Below are positions 23,810 through 34,110 of a DNA stretch of 44,798 nt, piece after piece. The notes beneath the pieces were generated by a model. That model saw only the letters and a list, made by a program, of their open reading frames with translations. It had not been told where the DNA came from and searched no databases. Made by a program: the position numbers and the translations under genes. Origin of the DNA: an uncultured Ignavibacterium sp. (lineage in GTDB: Bacteria; Bacteroidota; Ignavibacteria; Ignavibacteriales; Ignavibacteriaceae); assembly GCA_937934185.1 (NCBI GenBank), contig CALHAB010000013.1, positions 1 to 44,798 of the forward strand. Reading direction: 5' to 3'. The first letter of the stretch is position 1. The number at the start of each line of letters is the position of its first letter.

Positions 23810-25770
23810 AAAAGATTTTAATTTATTCAGTTTTATTTTTTACTTCTTCAATATGTTTTGCTCAATTCGATTCAAATAAAATTGATTTAATTGAAACTAC
23901 TGCTAAAAGAGAATTCGATAAAAATATTTTATATAAATATCTCTTATCATCTGACAGCACTGATATTATTGCTGCTCTTTTATCCATTTCTCATTCCGAG
24001 GACACTTCATTCGTTCAGGACTTAACTAAACTTAATTTTAACAAATATGGTAAATGGATTTCCTTTGCATTAGGCCAGATTGGGAATTCTTTTTCTTCCA
24101 AAGAATTTCTTTTTGATAAATTAGCTCAGAACGACTGTAATTGCTCAGAGTTTATCTTTAGCGCTCTTGGAAAAACAGGAAATCAAACTGCCCTTGCAGA
24201 ACTAATAAACTTTTACAATGAACATCCGGAAATTGAAGGAATCGAGGAAGCTATACTTCAATTTCGTAATAGAAATATAACAGATGAACGAAGCAAGGAA
24301 ATTTTAATAAACGAATTCAATAATTCTAAATCATCATTCGAGAGAAAGAAAAAAATTTTATTCACACTTGCAAGGTTAGGCAGTAATAGTTTATTAAATA
24401 GTGAGTTAATTAAAATACTTTCCAAGAGTAATGATAATGAAATGCTTCAGTTAGTTCTGATGAATTTCAGAGTTCAGAAATATTTTCCTGATAATTCTGA
24501 ACTGATAGACAAGCTTTTCAACGAAGATGATGAAGTTAGAATAGAATTAATAAAAGCACTTCCTTACTCAAAAGCAACAAATGAAGTACTTAAGCTTTTC
24601 ACATTGATCTTATCAGATACAACAATGAATGAAAATATTTTGATTGAAACACTCAGAGCACTTCAAATTCAAAAATGGGAAACTGACTTATTGCATAATT
24701 ATGGCATCGCGGCTCTTCTTAAACAGATAATTAAAAACAAGGAGAAAACTTTTATAGTTACTGAAGCGATTAGATCATATTCGCATCTTTATGGAACCAA
24801 AGATTTAAGTCAGGATACTTTACTCATAAGGAACCTATCAGAAATTAACCTAATTCAATTGTTAGTTATTGAAAGTAATGATTTACAATTTTCCTCTTTG
24901 CTCAACCATTATAGTAGAATTTCAGCACCAAAAGAAAAACTTAATGCTCTGGAAATAATTTTGAATCTGAGTAATGAATTTTCAGGAGATAAAGACTTCA
25001 ATAATTTTATTTTTAATGAACTCCAATCAGAAGATCCTGCAGCTATTTCTATTATTGCAGATGGAGTTGATTCAGTGTTTATTTCGAATAATTCTGATAT
25101 GCTCTTAAAAATAATTCAGAGTCAAGCTAATAAATTCAAGCACAGCTCAGATTTTATTGAAGCAGAGATATCATTGATCAATCTTGCGGGAAAGATTTCC
25201 GATGATTATCAAAGAAAATTAATTGCAGATTTATCTGATACACAACTTTATTCTCTAAGAAAATTCTTAAAGAAATTTAATCCTGCAATAGGGGCAATCA
25301 ATAAATCTTTCGATAATTTATCAAAGCTTCTACGGGATGCGTTTAATTATTCCGGCGCAATAATAAAAACCAACAAAGGTGCTATCGAAATAAAATTCAG
25401 GCCGGAATTAGCTCCGATAACTGTAGGTAATTTTATCTTTCTTGCAAAGAATAATTTTTATGACGGAATAATTTTTCACAGAGTTGTTCCGGGGTTTGTA
25501 ATACAAGCTGGTGATCCAACAGGAACCGGCTGGGGCGGACCTGGTTATGAGATTATTTCTGAATTTTCGCCAGAAGAATTTAGAACGGGTTCAGTTGGAA
25601 TCGCAAGTGCCGGAAAAGATACCGAAGGTTCGCAATTCTTTATTATGCAAGGTTATTATCCACATTTAAATTCAAGATACACATTATTTGCAGAAGTGAT
25701 AAGCGGACTTGATGTTGCAATGAGAATATCTGAAGATGATCAGATTATTTCAATTGAAATAGTGAAATAA
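23791..25770 (+). CDS. Secreted HEAT-repeat / cyclophilin-type peptidyl-prolyl isomerase fusion
   Basis: A 659-residue exported protein. After a signal peptide (YLKKILIYSVLFFTSSICFAQ) there are about 480 residues of alpha-helical HEAT-like repeats (for example FALGQIGNSFSSKEFLFDKL, FSALGKTGNQTALAELINFY, EVRIELIKALPYSKATNEVL). The last 140 or so residues are a cyclophilin domain: AIIKTNKGAIEIKFRPELAP, FYDGIIFHRVVPGFVIQAGD (catalytic Arg in FHRV), GSQFFIMQG and RYTLFAEVISGLDV. All core cyclophilin motifs are intact. It probably folds or chaperones envelope proteins in the periplasm, with the HEAT array as a binding surface. The ATG lies 19 bp inside the preceding acyltransferase gene, indicating coupled translation. 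Confidence 0.88.
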   Translation: MGNSYLKKILIYSVLFFTSSICFAQFDSNKIDLIETTAKREFDKNILYKYLLSSDSTDIIAALLSISHSEDTSFVQDLTKLNFNKYGKWISFALGQIGNSFSSKEFLFDKLAQNDCNCSEFIFSALGKTGNQTALAELINFYNEHPEIEGIEEAILQFRNRNITDERSKEILINEFNNSKSSFERKKKILFTLARLGSNSLLNSELIKILSKSNDNEMLQLVLMNFRVQKYFPDNSELIDKLFNEDDEVRIELIKALPYSKATNEVLKLFTLILSDTTMNENILIETLRALQIQKWETDLLHNYGIAALLKQIIKNKEKTFIVTEAIRSYSHLYGTKDLSQDTLLIRNLSEINLIQLLVIESNDLQFSSLLNHYSRISAPKEKLNALEIILNLSNEFSGDKDFNNFIFNELQSEDPAAISIIADGVDSVFISNNSDMLLKIIQSQANKFKHSSDFIEAEISLINLAGKISDDYQRKLIADLSDTQLYSLRKFLKKFNPAIGAINKSFDNLSKLLRDAFNYSGAIIKTNKGAIEIKFRPELAPITVGNFIFLAKNNFYDGIIFHRVVPGFVIQAGDPTGTGWGGPGYEIISEFSPEEFRTGSVGIASAGKDTEGSQFFIMQGYYPHLNSRYTLFAEVISGLDVAMRISEDDQIISIEIVK

Positions 25771-26652
25771 TTACTTCAGCACTTCATTATATTTTGAGAT
25801 ATGTGAAGGATCAATTCTCTTTAATCTGTTAAAAATATTTATATCACGATAATCTCTGAGAAGGTCAGTTATTTCGCCATTCTTAGCATCAAAAAAAGTT
25901 CGGATCAGAACACTGTTAATATCAGTTTTGTTTTTCATATCGTTCAAAACATTAACAAGATTTGCAATGTGTTCCTGAGCTTCCTGTTTATTTACCTGAT
26001 AAAGATCTAATCCATAGTGATATTCATAAAAAGCTTCGCGGAAAGGTCTGAATTTATCATTCAGCAAATCCTCACAAAGTCTTGTACGATTGTATGCATC
26101 GCTTGTTCTTTCCCAACCTTTTTTATAATTGCTGTTCATACCAAGATTGGCAATGTTAAATGCCTTCTGAAAAAATTCTGTACCGTAAAATTCGCCCCAG
26201 GTCTCATAATCGAAACCGATAATTATATTAGCATAAAAATCAAGAAAGCTTGTTATCGGATCATAAATGCTCTGATTAGAATAAAGTGGCTGACCTTTTT
26301 CATATTTAAAATTCCAGTTACCGTCATTGATTGTAAGCATTGGTGATTGTTTGTCAGATTTGAAAACTGGTCTTGTACTCGTTACAACAACCTGAGCAGA
26401 ATATTCAATATCACTTGCAGCATTTGTAAAAAATATATTTAATGCACAATTAATTTTTTCACCTTCAAATGGCTCGTTTGTAAACTGAGTTTTGTTCATA
26501 TATGTTTCTATTTCAGAGGCAAAGTTTGCAAGCAGTTCACGGTTGTTTATCGGAAGTTTTTCATAATTAACTGTTACACGACAATTTAATTCCTGAGCAG
26601 AAATACTAATCGTGAGTAACAAACTAAAGATAATTAAAATATTTTTTTTCAT
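25771..26652 (-). CDS. DUF4835 family secreted protein
   Basis: A 293-residue protein with a Sec signal peptide (MKKNILIIFSLLLTISISAQ) followed directly by ELNCRVTVNYEKLP, the usual mature N-terminus of DUF4835 proteins, which are widespread in Bacteroidota. Other family-like segments are QFTNEPFEGEKINCALNIFF, YDPITSFLDFYANIIIGFDYETWG and WERTSDAYNRTRLCEDLLNDKFRPFREAFYEYHYGLD. The function is unknown; it is presumably periplasmic. It is convergent with the HEAT-cyclophilin gene with no gap and divergent from the PorV-like gene. Confidence 0.85.
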   Translation of the reverse strand: MKKNILIIFSLLLTISISAQELNCRVTVNYEKLPINNRELLANFASEIETYMNKTQFTNEPFEGEKINCALNIFFTNAASDIEYSAQVVVTSTRPVFKSDKQSPMLTINDGNWNFKYEKGQPLYSNQSIYDPITSFLDFYANIIIGFDYETWGEFYGTEFFQKAFNIANLGMNSNYKKGWERTSDAYNRTRLCEDLLNDKFRPFREAFYEYHYGLDLYQVNKQEAQEHIANLVNVLNDMKNKTDINSVLIRTFFDAKNGEITDLLRDYRDINIFNRLKRIDPSHISKYNEVLK

Positions 26653-26724
26653 ATTTGAACCAGCTATTTTTTACAAGTTTAATATATAGATTTAGCATAT
26701 ATCTGACAATCAATTAAATAATTG

Positions 26725-27570
26725 ATGAAATATCTTTCTCTGATATTGTTTTGCACAACATTAACATTAGCGCAATTTAATCCCGGAGCCAAACAAATTT
26801 CTCTGGCTAATTCAGATGCAGCACTAAGCAATGATGTTTTCTCATTGTTTAATAACCCTGCAGGACTATCACAACTGAATTGGCGGGAAGTTGGTATTTA
26901 TTACTCACCTGCTCCATTCGGTTTAACTGAACTTGCAAATGGTTATGTAGCTTTTAACGAACCATTTAGTTTTGGTTCTGTATCGCTTGGCGGAATGACT
27001 TACGGCTATGAAGTTTATCGGGAATCAAAAGTATTATTAGCTTACTCTTACAACTATCAAAATAAATTCTTTGCTGGTGCTGCAGTGAATTATCACACTG
27101 TTTCAATTCAGAATTACGGCAGCGATAACGCATTCTATTTTAATTTGGGAGGATTAGCATATTTAACAAACGATTTCAGATTTGGTTTTTCATTTCATAA
27201 TATCAATCGTGCTTCTTTCGGGAATGACGATGGACAGATTCCAGTGGTATTGAACACCGGAATAAGTTATGATGTAATTAATACGCTCACATTAAACGCA
27301 GCAATTGAGAAAGACATTAAACATAAAGCTTCCTTTATGTTTGGTGCTGATTATGATTTGATTGAATATCTCTCACTAAGAACCGGATTCTCAAATGAGC
27401 CGTCAAGGTTTTCTGTCGGTTTAGGAATAAATTATTCTTTGTTAAGTCTGGATTATGCAATGTTTACTCATTCTGATTTGGGATTAACGCATCAGGTTGG
27501 TCTTATTATTAGCTTTGACAAAAACGGAAGTCGAAGAGAAATGATCAGGAATTATCTTGGAATTAAATAA
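26725..27570 (+). CDS. PorV/PorQ-type outer-membrane beta-barrel protein
   Basis: I use the ATG at 26725 rather than the track's TTG at 26722. The 281-residue product has a signal peptide (MKYLSLILFCTTLTLAQ) and then the typical start of this family: NPGAKQISLANSDAALSNDVFSLFNNPAGLSQL. The rest alternates amphipathic strands with aromatic girdles (for example VLLAYSYNYQNKFFAGAAVNYHTV, FRFGFSFHNINRASFG, FSVGLGINYSLLSLDYAMF). PorV is a shuttle for type IX secretion, but this protein is shorter and could be any member of the wider family. Its stop overlaps the next start (TAATG). Confidence 0.82.
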   Translation: MKYLSLILFCTTLTLAQFNPGAKQISLANSDAALSNDVFSLFNNPAGLSQLNWREVGIYYSPAPFGLTELANGYVAFNEPFSFGSVSLGGMTYGYEVYRESKVLLAYSYNYQNKFFAGAAVNYHTVSIQNYGSDNAFYFNLGGLAYLTNDFRFGFSFHNINRASFGNDDGQIPVVLNTGISYDVINTLTLNAAIEKDIKHKASFMFGADYDLIEYLSLRTGFSNEPSRFSVGLGINYSLLSLDYAMFTHSDLGLTHQVGLIISFDKNGSRREMIRNYLGIK

Positions 27571-29588
27571 TGAAAACCCTTGCGTTTATTTTTTATCTGC
27601 TTACAGGATCATTACAAATCATTTATCCACAGGTTATTGATTCTACTGAAATTAAAACTGAAGATGCATTGGATGAATTTCTTGAAGAATCTTTTGAAGA
27701 AGATGATAATTCAGATTTGTACAATTCAATTGAAGAATTAATTCTTAATCCTATTGATTTAAACTCTGCTGATATTTTTGAGCTGCAAAAAATTCCGGGC
27801 GTAACTTCAAACATTGCTGAAGTAATTCTATCATACCGTAACCGATTTGGTCCTTTTTATTCTGTGAATGAACTTTATGCAATGAGAGAATTAGACAGAG
27901 AGCTGATAAATAAAATTATTCCATTTTTAAAAACCGACATAAAAGCTTTTCAGTTTGATTCTTCTGCAACAGAGGAAACATTTCAGAGAAAAATTTTTAT
28001 TCCTTCGAAATTAAAAGTACAATTAAGAAGCCGCTATGGGAACGATTTGCAGACAAGAAAAGGATTTGAAAAAGGAATTTATCTCGGAAGTAAATTAAGA
28101 GCTTATAACAGAATGCTGATAAAATACTCAAATCAAATTCAGGCTGGAATTATTTTCGATAAAGATGCCGGGGAAAAAGATTTTAATGACTTCAATTCTT
28201 TTCATATCAATGCCAAAGACATCGGAATGATTAAAAATATTGTTCTTGGTGATTATGTTTTAGAATTCGGTCAGGGTTTAATGCTTTGGAGTCCATACAG
28301 TTTTTCGAAAGGAGCTGATGCAATATTCCCTGTTAAGCGGAGAGGAAAAACAGTTAAACCATATACAAGTGCTACTGAATATGATTTTATGCGCGGCGGC
28401 GCTTTCACAATCAATTTTTCCGATTTTTCTGTAACAGCTTTTTATTCATCAAAAAAAATTGATGCTAATGTTGATTCAGTTACGAATAAAATTATTTCAA
28501 CACCAAAAACAGGATTGCATTTAACTGTTAATGATCTGAATAAAAAAAATCGTGTTAAGGAAAACATTATTGGAGGAAGAATTTCTTACAAGTATCAGAA
28601 TTATTTTAATGTTGGTTTAGCAGGTTACGATTCAAAATTCAGTAACGAATTTGAGCCATCAAATATTTATGATTTGAAAGGCAGTCAATTCAGATTTTAT
28701 TCATTTGATTATGATTTAAATTTTAATCAACTAAACTTTTTCGGCGAGCTTGTATATAACGAAAAATCAGTTGCATCATTAAATGGTTTGATAATATCCC
28801 CGATTAAAAATTTTATTCTGACAATCAGTTTAAGAAGTTACCCGGCAAATTTTATAAACTTACACGGATTTGGATTCGGTGAACAGTCAGGGAAAACCAG
28901 CAATGAATTCGGAATATATTATGGAATAAAGTGGGCAAGTAAATTTGGAGTAATTAATCTTTACTATGATCAATTCAGATTTCCTTATGCAACTTTTGAG
29001 AATCCTGTACCATCAACCGGTGATGAAATCTATTTGAGCTTTTCGAGAAGAATATTCAGTAAGACAAATTTAACATTGAGATTTAAATCCGAAAGAAAGG
29101 ATGTTTCAGAAAACTTTGAAGAAATAAAGTCAGTCTTAAAAAGAATAAGAAATTCTTATCGTGCTGAACTCATTTATGATGTTTCAAACAGCTTAAGAAT
29201 GAAATCAAGGATTGAATACAACACATTTGAAATTGGTGAAGTCGGCAGAAATGAAAAAGGATATTTAATCTTACAGGATGCAAGATTTGCTTTGACGAAA
29301 GATCTTCAACTTTATGGCAGAATTATATTTTTTGAAACTGATTCATTCAACTCAGCAGTATATGAATTTGAAAATGATTTAGCAGGAGTTTTAACAAATC
29401 TTGCAATGTATGATAAAGGAATGAGATGGTATCTGATGATGAGATATAAACCAGCCAACTTTATAACACTCTCACTGAAATATTCGGAAACCTATAAACC
29501 AGATGCAAAGACTTTGAGTTCAGGCAATAACCTGATTAACAATAACATAGATAACCGGATAAGTTTTCAGATTGATATCAACTACTGA
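27570..29588 (+). CDS. Helix-hairpin-helix outer-membrane protein (ComEA-like domain plus C-terminal strands)
   Basis: A 672-residue protein with a signal peptide (about residues 1-21), an acidic linker, and a ComEA-type helix-hairpin-helix region at about 60-115: NPIDLNSADIFELQKIPGVT with SYRNRFGPFYSVNELYAM, the second half of the domain. Residues from about 140 to the end are rich in amphipathic beta-strands (YLGSKLRAYNRMLIKYSN, IFSKTNLTLRFKSERKD, WYLMMRYKPANFITLSLKYS), suggesting an outer-membrane barrel. HhH domains bind DNA non-specifically, so a role in DNA uptake or surface attachment is possible but unproven. It is translationally coupled to the PorV-like gene. Confidence 0.8.
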   Translation: MKTLAFIFYLLTGSLQIIYPQVIDSTEIKTEDALDEFLEESFEEDDNSDLYNSIEELILNPIDLNSADIFELQKIPGVTSNIAEVILSYRNRFGPFYSVNELYAMRELDRELINKIIPFLKTDIKAFQFDSSATEETFQRKIFIPSKLKVQLRSRYGNDLQTRKGFEKGIYLGSKLRAYNRMLIKYSNQIQAGIIFDKDAGEKDFNDFNSFHINAKDIGMIKNIVLGDYVLEFGQGLMLWSPYSFSKGADAIFPVKRRGKTVKPYTSATEYDFMRGGAFTINFSDFSVTAFYSSKKIDANVDSVTNKIISTPKTGLHLTVNDLNKKNRVKENIIGGRISYKYQNYFNVGLAGYDSKFSNEFEPSNIYDLKGSQFRFYSFDYDLNFNQLNFFGELVYNEKSVASLNGLIISPIKNFILTISLRSYPANFINLHGFGFGEQSGKTSNEFGIYYGIKWASKFGVINLYYDQFRFPYATFENPVPSTGDEIYLSFSRRIFSKTNLTLRFKSERKDVSENFEEIKSVLKRIRNSYRAELIYDVSNSLRMKSRIEYNTFEIGEVGRNEKGYLILQDARFALTKDLQLYGRIIFFETDSFNSAVYEFENDLAGVLTNLAMYDKGMRWYLMMRYKPANFITLSLKYSETYKPDAKTLSSGNNLINNNIDNRISFQIDINY

Positions 29589-29590
29589 TG

Positions 29591-30814
29591 TTATTCATAT
29601 CTTAATGCCTCGATAGGATCAAGATTGGCTGCTTTGTATGCCGGATAGGTTCCGAAAATTACTCCGATTAAAACACAAAGAGTTATACCAATAATAACCC
29701 AATCAACAGGAATAGCAGTTTGTGCGTTTAAGAAACTTCCTGCAAAATTTCCGATTCCCAACCCAAGAAGAATTCCTATTATACCACCGATAAAACATAA
29801 TACAACTGCTTCGATAAGAAACTGAGTAAGGATCCAGGTTTTTCTTGCACCAAGCGCTTTTCGAATTCCAATCTCTCTGGTTCTTTCTGTAACTGATACA
29901 AGCATAATATTCATTATTCCAACTCCTGCCGCAATCAATGCGATAATTGAAACTGCAAGCGCACCGATTTTTATTGGTCCTGTTATATCATTAACCTGAC
30001 TAATCATTGATTCATTGCTGTAGATATAAAAATTGTCTGGTTCGCCGGGAGAAAGTTTTCTTATTATTCTCATATAACCTGTAGCAGCTTCAATTACATC
30101 ATTATAATCTTCTTTGCCATATGACATTACTGTAATGTTAACACTTCTTCCGTATTTCCCGTACATTGATTGCCAGGTGGTAATTGGCAGAACAATATAA
30201 TTATCTCTGCTCTGTCCGAATAAAGCTGGTTGTGCTTCAATAACTCCGATTACCTGTAATGGTCTTCCGCCCACTCTTATTGTTTGTCCGACAGGATTAA
30301 TGTTCGGGAAAAGTTTGTCAACAATATCCTTTCCAATTAAACAAACATTTGCAGAATACTGCACATCGGTTTCTCTGATTTCTCTACCATACTCAATATT
30401 CCAGTTATTTGTTTTAATAGCATCAGCAGTAATTCCCGCAACCTGAATATTTGGATTTGTTTCTTTGTTACCGTATTTAACAACAATACCGAACTGCCAC
30501 TGTTCGGCAGCAACATACTTTGCATTTGTCAGTAATTCTTTAAGTCTGTATGCTTCTTCAATTTTAATGTCTGGTCTTGTTTCTCTGAATCTTGGTCCGC
30601 CGCCAAAAGTTGGGTCATTTTTTTGTATCTGAAAAGTATATTTATTCAACTGCGATAAACCTTCTTCAATACTTTTCTGAAGCATAGTTATGATTGTCAT
30701 AATTACTATGATGGAAAATATACCTACCACAACTCCGAGAATTGTTAAGCCGGTTCTTAGTTTATTATTTCTTAATGACTGAACAGCTATTGAAAAAGTT
30801 TGACTGATATTCAT
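29591..30814 (-). CDS. ABC transporter permease, MacB/FtsX family (second permease)
   Basis: A 407-residue protein with the MacB architecture: one N-terminal helix (LRTGLTILGVVVGIFSIIVIMTIITML), a periplasmic MacB_PCD domain of about 220 residues, and three C-terminal helices. The FtsX/MacB core motif IMNIMLVSVTERTREIGIRKALGARKTWILTQFLIEA is present, and it ends in the family's AYKAANLDPIEALRYE. There is no fused ATPase domain; that is the separate gene at 32074. It lies 27 bp downstream of a paralogous permease, so the complex may be a heterodimer rather than the MacB homodimer. Confidence 0.92.
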   Translation of the reverse strand: MNISQTFSIAVQSLRNNKLRTGLTILGVVVGIFSIIVIMTIITMLQKSIEEGLSQLNKYTFQIQKNDPTFGGGPRFRETRPDIKIEEAYRLKELLTNAKYVAAEQWQFGIVVKYGNKETNPNIQVAGITADAIKTNNWNIEYGREIRETDVQYSANVCLIGKDIVDKLFPNINPVGQTIRVGGRPLQVIGVIEAQPALFGQSRDNYIVLPITTWQSMYGKYGRSVNITVMSYGKEDYNDVIEAATGYMRIIRKLSPGEPDNFYIYSNESMISQVNDITGPIKIGALAVSIIALIAAGVGIMNIMLVSVTERTREIGIRKALGARKTWILTQFLIEAVVLCFIGGIIGILLGLGIGNFAGSFLNAQTAIPVDWVIIGITLCVLIGVIFGTYPAYKAANLDPIEALRYE

Positions 30815-30841
30815 ATTGATTGATTGTAATGATTTAAAGGT

Positions 30842-32077
30842 TTATTCATATCGTAAAGCTTCAACCGGATCCATTTTTGCAGCAGTATAAGCTGGCGCAA
30901 TTCCAGAAACTATTCCGGTTATAAGTGAAATACCGATTCCAAGTATAACAGAACCAATCTGAATTGATGTTGGGATAAACTGATTTATTAACATACTCAG
31001 AATTACTGCAGCAATTAATCCTGCAAGTCCGCCAACCAGACAAATAACAGAGGACTCAAGCAGAAATTGTGCAAGAATTGTTCTTCGCTTTGCACCAATC
31101 GCTTTACGCAATCCGATCTCTTTTGTTCGCTCTTTAACTGATACAAACATTATGTTCATTATTCCAATTGCACCTACAAACAATGAAAGACCAGTGATAA
31201 ATAATCCTGCAATCTGAATTACACCGACAACTGAATTATAATTTTCCTGCAAACCTTCCTGCTGATTTATAGAAAAGTCATTTTCCTGGTCGTAAGAAAG
31301 ACCGCGCACTTTTCTCATAATTCCTTCTGCTTCAGCTTTTGTTTCTTCAACCATAGCAGGACCAGCAGCTCTTACATTGATTGTAATCGATCTCCATCTG
31401 TTGCTTGCAAAGTTTTTGAAAATAGTTCCGATTGGTACATAAATCTGATTATCAGGATTCCAGGGTCCAAGGATGAAACTTCCCTGCTCGGCTAACACAC
31501 CAACAATGCGAAAGTTTTCTCCACCGATTTTAATTGTCTTATCCAAAGCAGATATATTAGGAAAAAGTTTTTTGGCTATTTCACTTCCGATTACTGCAAC
31601 CTGCCTTGAACCACTGCTTTCAATCTCTGAGTAAAATCTGCCTTCAGAAAAAGAAAAGTTTGTAGTTTTCACATAGTCAGCATTTGATCCGTTGATAAAA
31701 ACATTTTCAACTCTTCTTTCCTGATATTTAACTGTCTGAACAGTATTTATAACCGGTGCAACTGCAACGGGCAGCTTTGCAAGATTTTTAAACTTCTCAA
31801 ATTCATCCATCGTGATGTTTCTTCTGTTACGCATTTTCCACCATTCAACATTTGAGAACCAAGCCCATTTGTCAATATATAAAACATCTGAACCAAGCGA
31901 ACTGATTCCCTGTTGAAATGAATTGTCAATTCCCTTAATAGCTGTTGACATAGTTACAACAACAGTAACTCCGATAAATATTCCGAGCATCGTAAGCATT
32001 GCACGAATTTTATTTGATGCAATTGCTCTGAGTGCAATCATCATTCCTTCTTTAAATTCAAAAAGTATTATTCTCAT
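30842..32077 (-). CDS. ABC transporter permease, MacB/FtsX family (first permease)
   Basis: A 411-residue paralogue of the downstream permease: N-terminal helix ([26 protein letters not shown]), a periplasmic MacB_PCD domain with [16 protein letters not shown], and C-terminal [37 protein letters not shown] followed by [20 protein letters not shown]. The ATG overlaps the stop of the ATPase gene by 4 bp (ATGA), so the two are translationally coupled. It would transmit ATPase action to the periplasmic adaptor; substrate unknown (macrolide, lipoprotein or peptide export are the family precedents). Confidence 0.92.
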   Translation of the reverse strand: MRIILFEFKEGMMIALRAIASNKIRAMLTMLGIFIGVTVVVTMSTAIKGIDNSFQQGISSLGSDVLYIDKWAWFSNVEWWKMRNRRNITMDEFEKFKNLAKLPVAVAPVINTVQTVKYQERRVENVFINGSNADYVKTTNFSFSEGRFYSEIESSGSRQVAVIGSEIAKKLFPNISALDKTIKIGGENFRIVGVLAEQGSFILGPWNPDNQIYVPIGTIFKNFASNRWRSITINVRAAGPAMVEETKAEAEGIMRKVRGLSYDQENDFSINQQEGLQENYNSVVGVIQIAGLFITGLSLFVGAIGIMNIMFVSVKERTKEIGLRKAIGAKRRTILAQFLLESSVICLVGGLAGLIAAVILSMLINQFIPTSIQIGSVILGIGISLITGIVSGIAPAYTAAKMDPVEALRYE

Positions 32078-32796
32078 TGTGCAACTGTAGTTTTAATTTT
32101 AGGAATATACCTTCTTTCAACACGTTCATCACTTTCGATCAAACCATCTTTTAATCTAACGATTCTTGCTGCGTGTTCGGCGATATATTCTTCGTGAGTT
32201 ACAAGAATAATTGTATTTCCTTTTTCATGGATCTCATGAAAAAGTCCCATAATCTCTTCGCCTGTTTTCGAATCGAGATTTCCTGTTGGTTCATCCGCAA
32301 GAATTATTGATGGATTAGTTACAAGTGCTCTTGCTATTGCAACTCTTTGCCTCTGACCGCCGGAAAGTTCGTTCGGTTTATGATGAAGACGATCTTTCAA
32401 ACCTACATCAATCAGTGCCTGAATTGCCCGCTCTCTTCTTTCAGCAGTTGGAATACCCGCATAAATTAATGGTAATTCAACATTGTGAACGGCATCTGAT
32501 CTTGCAAGAAGATTAAATGTCTGAAATACAAAACCAATTTCTTTATTTCTGATCTTTGCTAATTCGTTATCAGTCATTTCACTTACACTTACGCCTTTGA
32601 ATTCATATTTCCCTGAAGTCGGAGTATCCAGACAACCGAGCATATTCATCAAAGTTGATTTTCCTGAACCAGACGGACCCATTATTGCGACATATTCATT
32701 CTTATCAATTCTTAATGATACATCACGAAGCGCGTGAACTTCTTCAAGACCAACTTTATAAATCTTTGTAATGTGTTCTATGTTAATTATGTTCAT
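32074..32796 (-). CDS. ABC transporter ATP-binding protein, MacB/LolD type
   Basis: A 240-residue ATPase with every canonical motif: Walker [10 protein letters not shown] (40-48), signature [15 protein letters not shown], Walker [13 protein letters not shown], and H-loop VTHEE. The Q-loop reads [23 protein letters not shown], characteristic of the MacB/LolD/FtsE export subgroup. It energises the two permeases encoded immediately downstream. It sits 12 bp after the adaptor protein stop. Confidence 0.95.
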   Translation of the reverse strand: MNIINIEHITKIYKVGLEEVHALRDVSLRIDKNEYVAIMGPSGSGKSTLMNMLGCLDTPTSGKYEFKGVSVSEMTDNELAKIRNKEIGFVFQTFNLLARSDAVHNVELPLIYAGIPTAERRERAIQALIDVGLKDRLHHKPNELSGGQRQRVAIARALVTNPSIILADEPTGNLDSKTGEEIMGLFHEIHEKGNTIILVTHEEYIAEHAARIVRLKDGLIESDERVERRYIPKIKTTVAQ

Positions 32797-32808
32797 TTCA
32801 AACTCAAA

Positions 32809-34086
32809 TTATTTTTTAGTTACTGCAGTTTTTCTTTTTTCTTCAACACGAACTTTTGAACCATCCTGAAGTTCTCTCGAAATCGCACGATAGCTTCCTG
32901 ATACAACATCCTCACCACCCTTCAAACCAGATTTGATTTCGATATAATCTGCATCACTTATTCCGGTTGTTACCTCAACGGACTGTGCTTTTCCATCAAC
33001 TACAATGAAAACTATTTCTTTTGGTTTATCAGTTTTACCATTGCTTTTTCTCTCCACAGCTTCTTCGCCTTCTTCTGCTGGTTTTTCAGGTGTTGTTGAT
33101 CTTATAGTTACACTTTGAATCGGAACAGCTAAAACATCCGTTACAGTTTCAGTCTGAATATCTGCTGTGCAGGACATTCCGGGTCTTAATTTTTCATCGG
33201 GATTGAGCAGTTTGATTTTCACTTCAAAGTTTACGACCTGTTCCTGAGTTCCTAAACCTTTTGTCTTGGCACTGTTTCCAATCTGAGTAACAACTCCCTT
33301 AAATTCTTTATCCTTAAATGCATCAACTTTTACTATTGCAGTATCACCTTTTGAAATAAGAATAACATCATTTTCATCAACCTCAACAACAGCTTCGATA
33401 TTTTTTAAGTCAGAAACTGTCATTATTTCAGTGCCCTGAGTAAAACCACTTCCGAGAACTCTTTCGCCAAGTTCAACATTCAGCGAAGTAATAATGCCAT
33501 CCATCGGAGAATAGATTGTTGTCTTATAAAGTGACTCGAGTATTTCTTTCAGTCTTGCTTCGCTTTGCATAACATTAGCAACAGCGGCATCGTAAGAAGC
33601 TTTTGCAGTAAGATAATTTGCCTCTGCAGTTTCTTTCTCTGCATCACTAGCTAAATTTTTTGCGTGAAGTTCTTTTATTCTGTTGTAATCAGAAGTGATT
33701 TTTTGCAATTCAGCTTCTCTTATCTTCAGTGATGCCTTCGCTGATTGCAAACCGGCTTCAAGCTGCTCCTTCTGAGCTTTGTATTGATCTCCTTTTATTC
33801 GTATCAATAATTGTCCTTTTCTAACCTGATCACCTTCTTTAACTGGTAATTCAATAATTTCACCTGTAACTTCAGGAGTAATTACAACTTTAAATTCGGG
33901 CTCAATCTTTCCGGTTGCAGCAACGGTTTGAGTGATGGTTCTTTTCGAAACTTTTTCAGTTGTTACTAAAATTATATTTTCTTTACTTCCGGCAGCAAAA
34001 ACTACAATGAGAAGAATAACAAGCAATAATCCCAATCCGCCGAAAATAAATAATTTCTTTTTCGATTTTGTTTTTCCGTTAGCCAT
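32809..34086 (-). CDS. Periplasmic adaptor (membrane fusion) protein, MacA/HlyD-like
   Basis: A 425-residue protein with one N-terminal membrane anchor (KLFIFGGLGLLLVILLIVVFAAG), a biotinyl-lipoyl-like half domain (TVAATGKIEPEFKVVITPEVTGEIIELPVKEGDQVRKGQLLI), a long alpha-helical hairpin of about 100 residues, the returning lipoyl half (TTIYSPMDGIITSLNVELGERVLGSG), and beta-barrel and membrane-proximal domains with LRPGMSCTADI. A Glu/Lys-rich insertion (PEKPAEEGEEAVERKSNGKTDKP) lies near the C-terminus. It would bridge the inner-membrane ABC complex to the TolC-like channel. The start follows TAGGAGAATATTAA. Confidence 0.93.
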   Translation of the reverse strand: MANGKTKSKKKLFIFGGLGLLLVILLIVVFAAGSKENIILVTTEKVSKRTITQTVAATGKIEPEFKVVITPEVTGEIIELPVKEGDQVRKGQLLIRIKGDQYKAQKEQLEAGLQSAKASLKIREAELQKITSDYNRIKELHAKNLASDAEKETAEANYLTAKASYDAAVANVMQSEARLKEILESLYKTTIYSPMDGIITSLNVELGERVLGSGFTQGTEIMTVSDLKNIEAVVEVDENDVILISKGDTAIVKVDAFKDKEFKGVVTQIGNSAKTKGLGTQEQVVNFEVKIKLLNPDEKLRPGMSCTADIQTETVTDVLAVPIQSVTIRSTTPEKPAEEGEEAVERKSNGKTDKPKEIVFIVVDGKAQSVEVTTGISDADYIEIKSGLKGGEDVVSGSYRAISRELQDGSKVRVEEKRKTAVTKK

Positions 34087-34110
34087 TTAATATTCTCCTA
34101 TAATTAAAAT

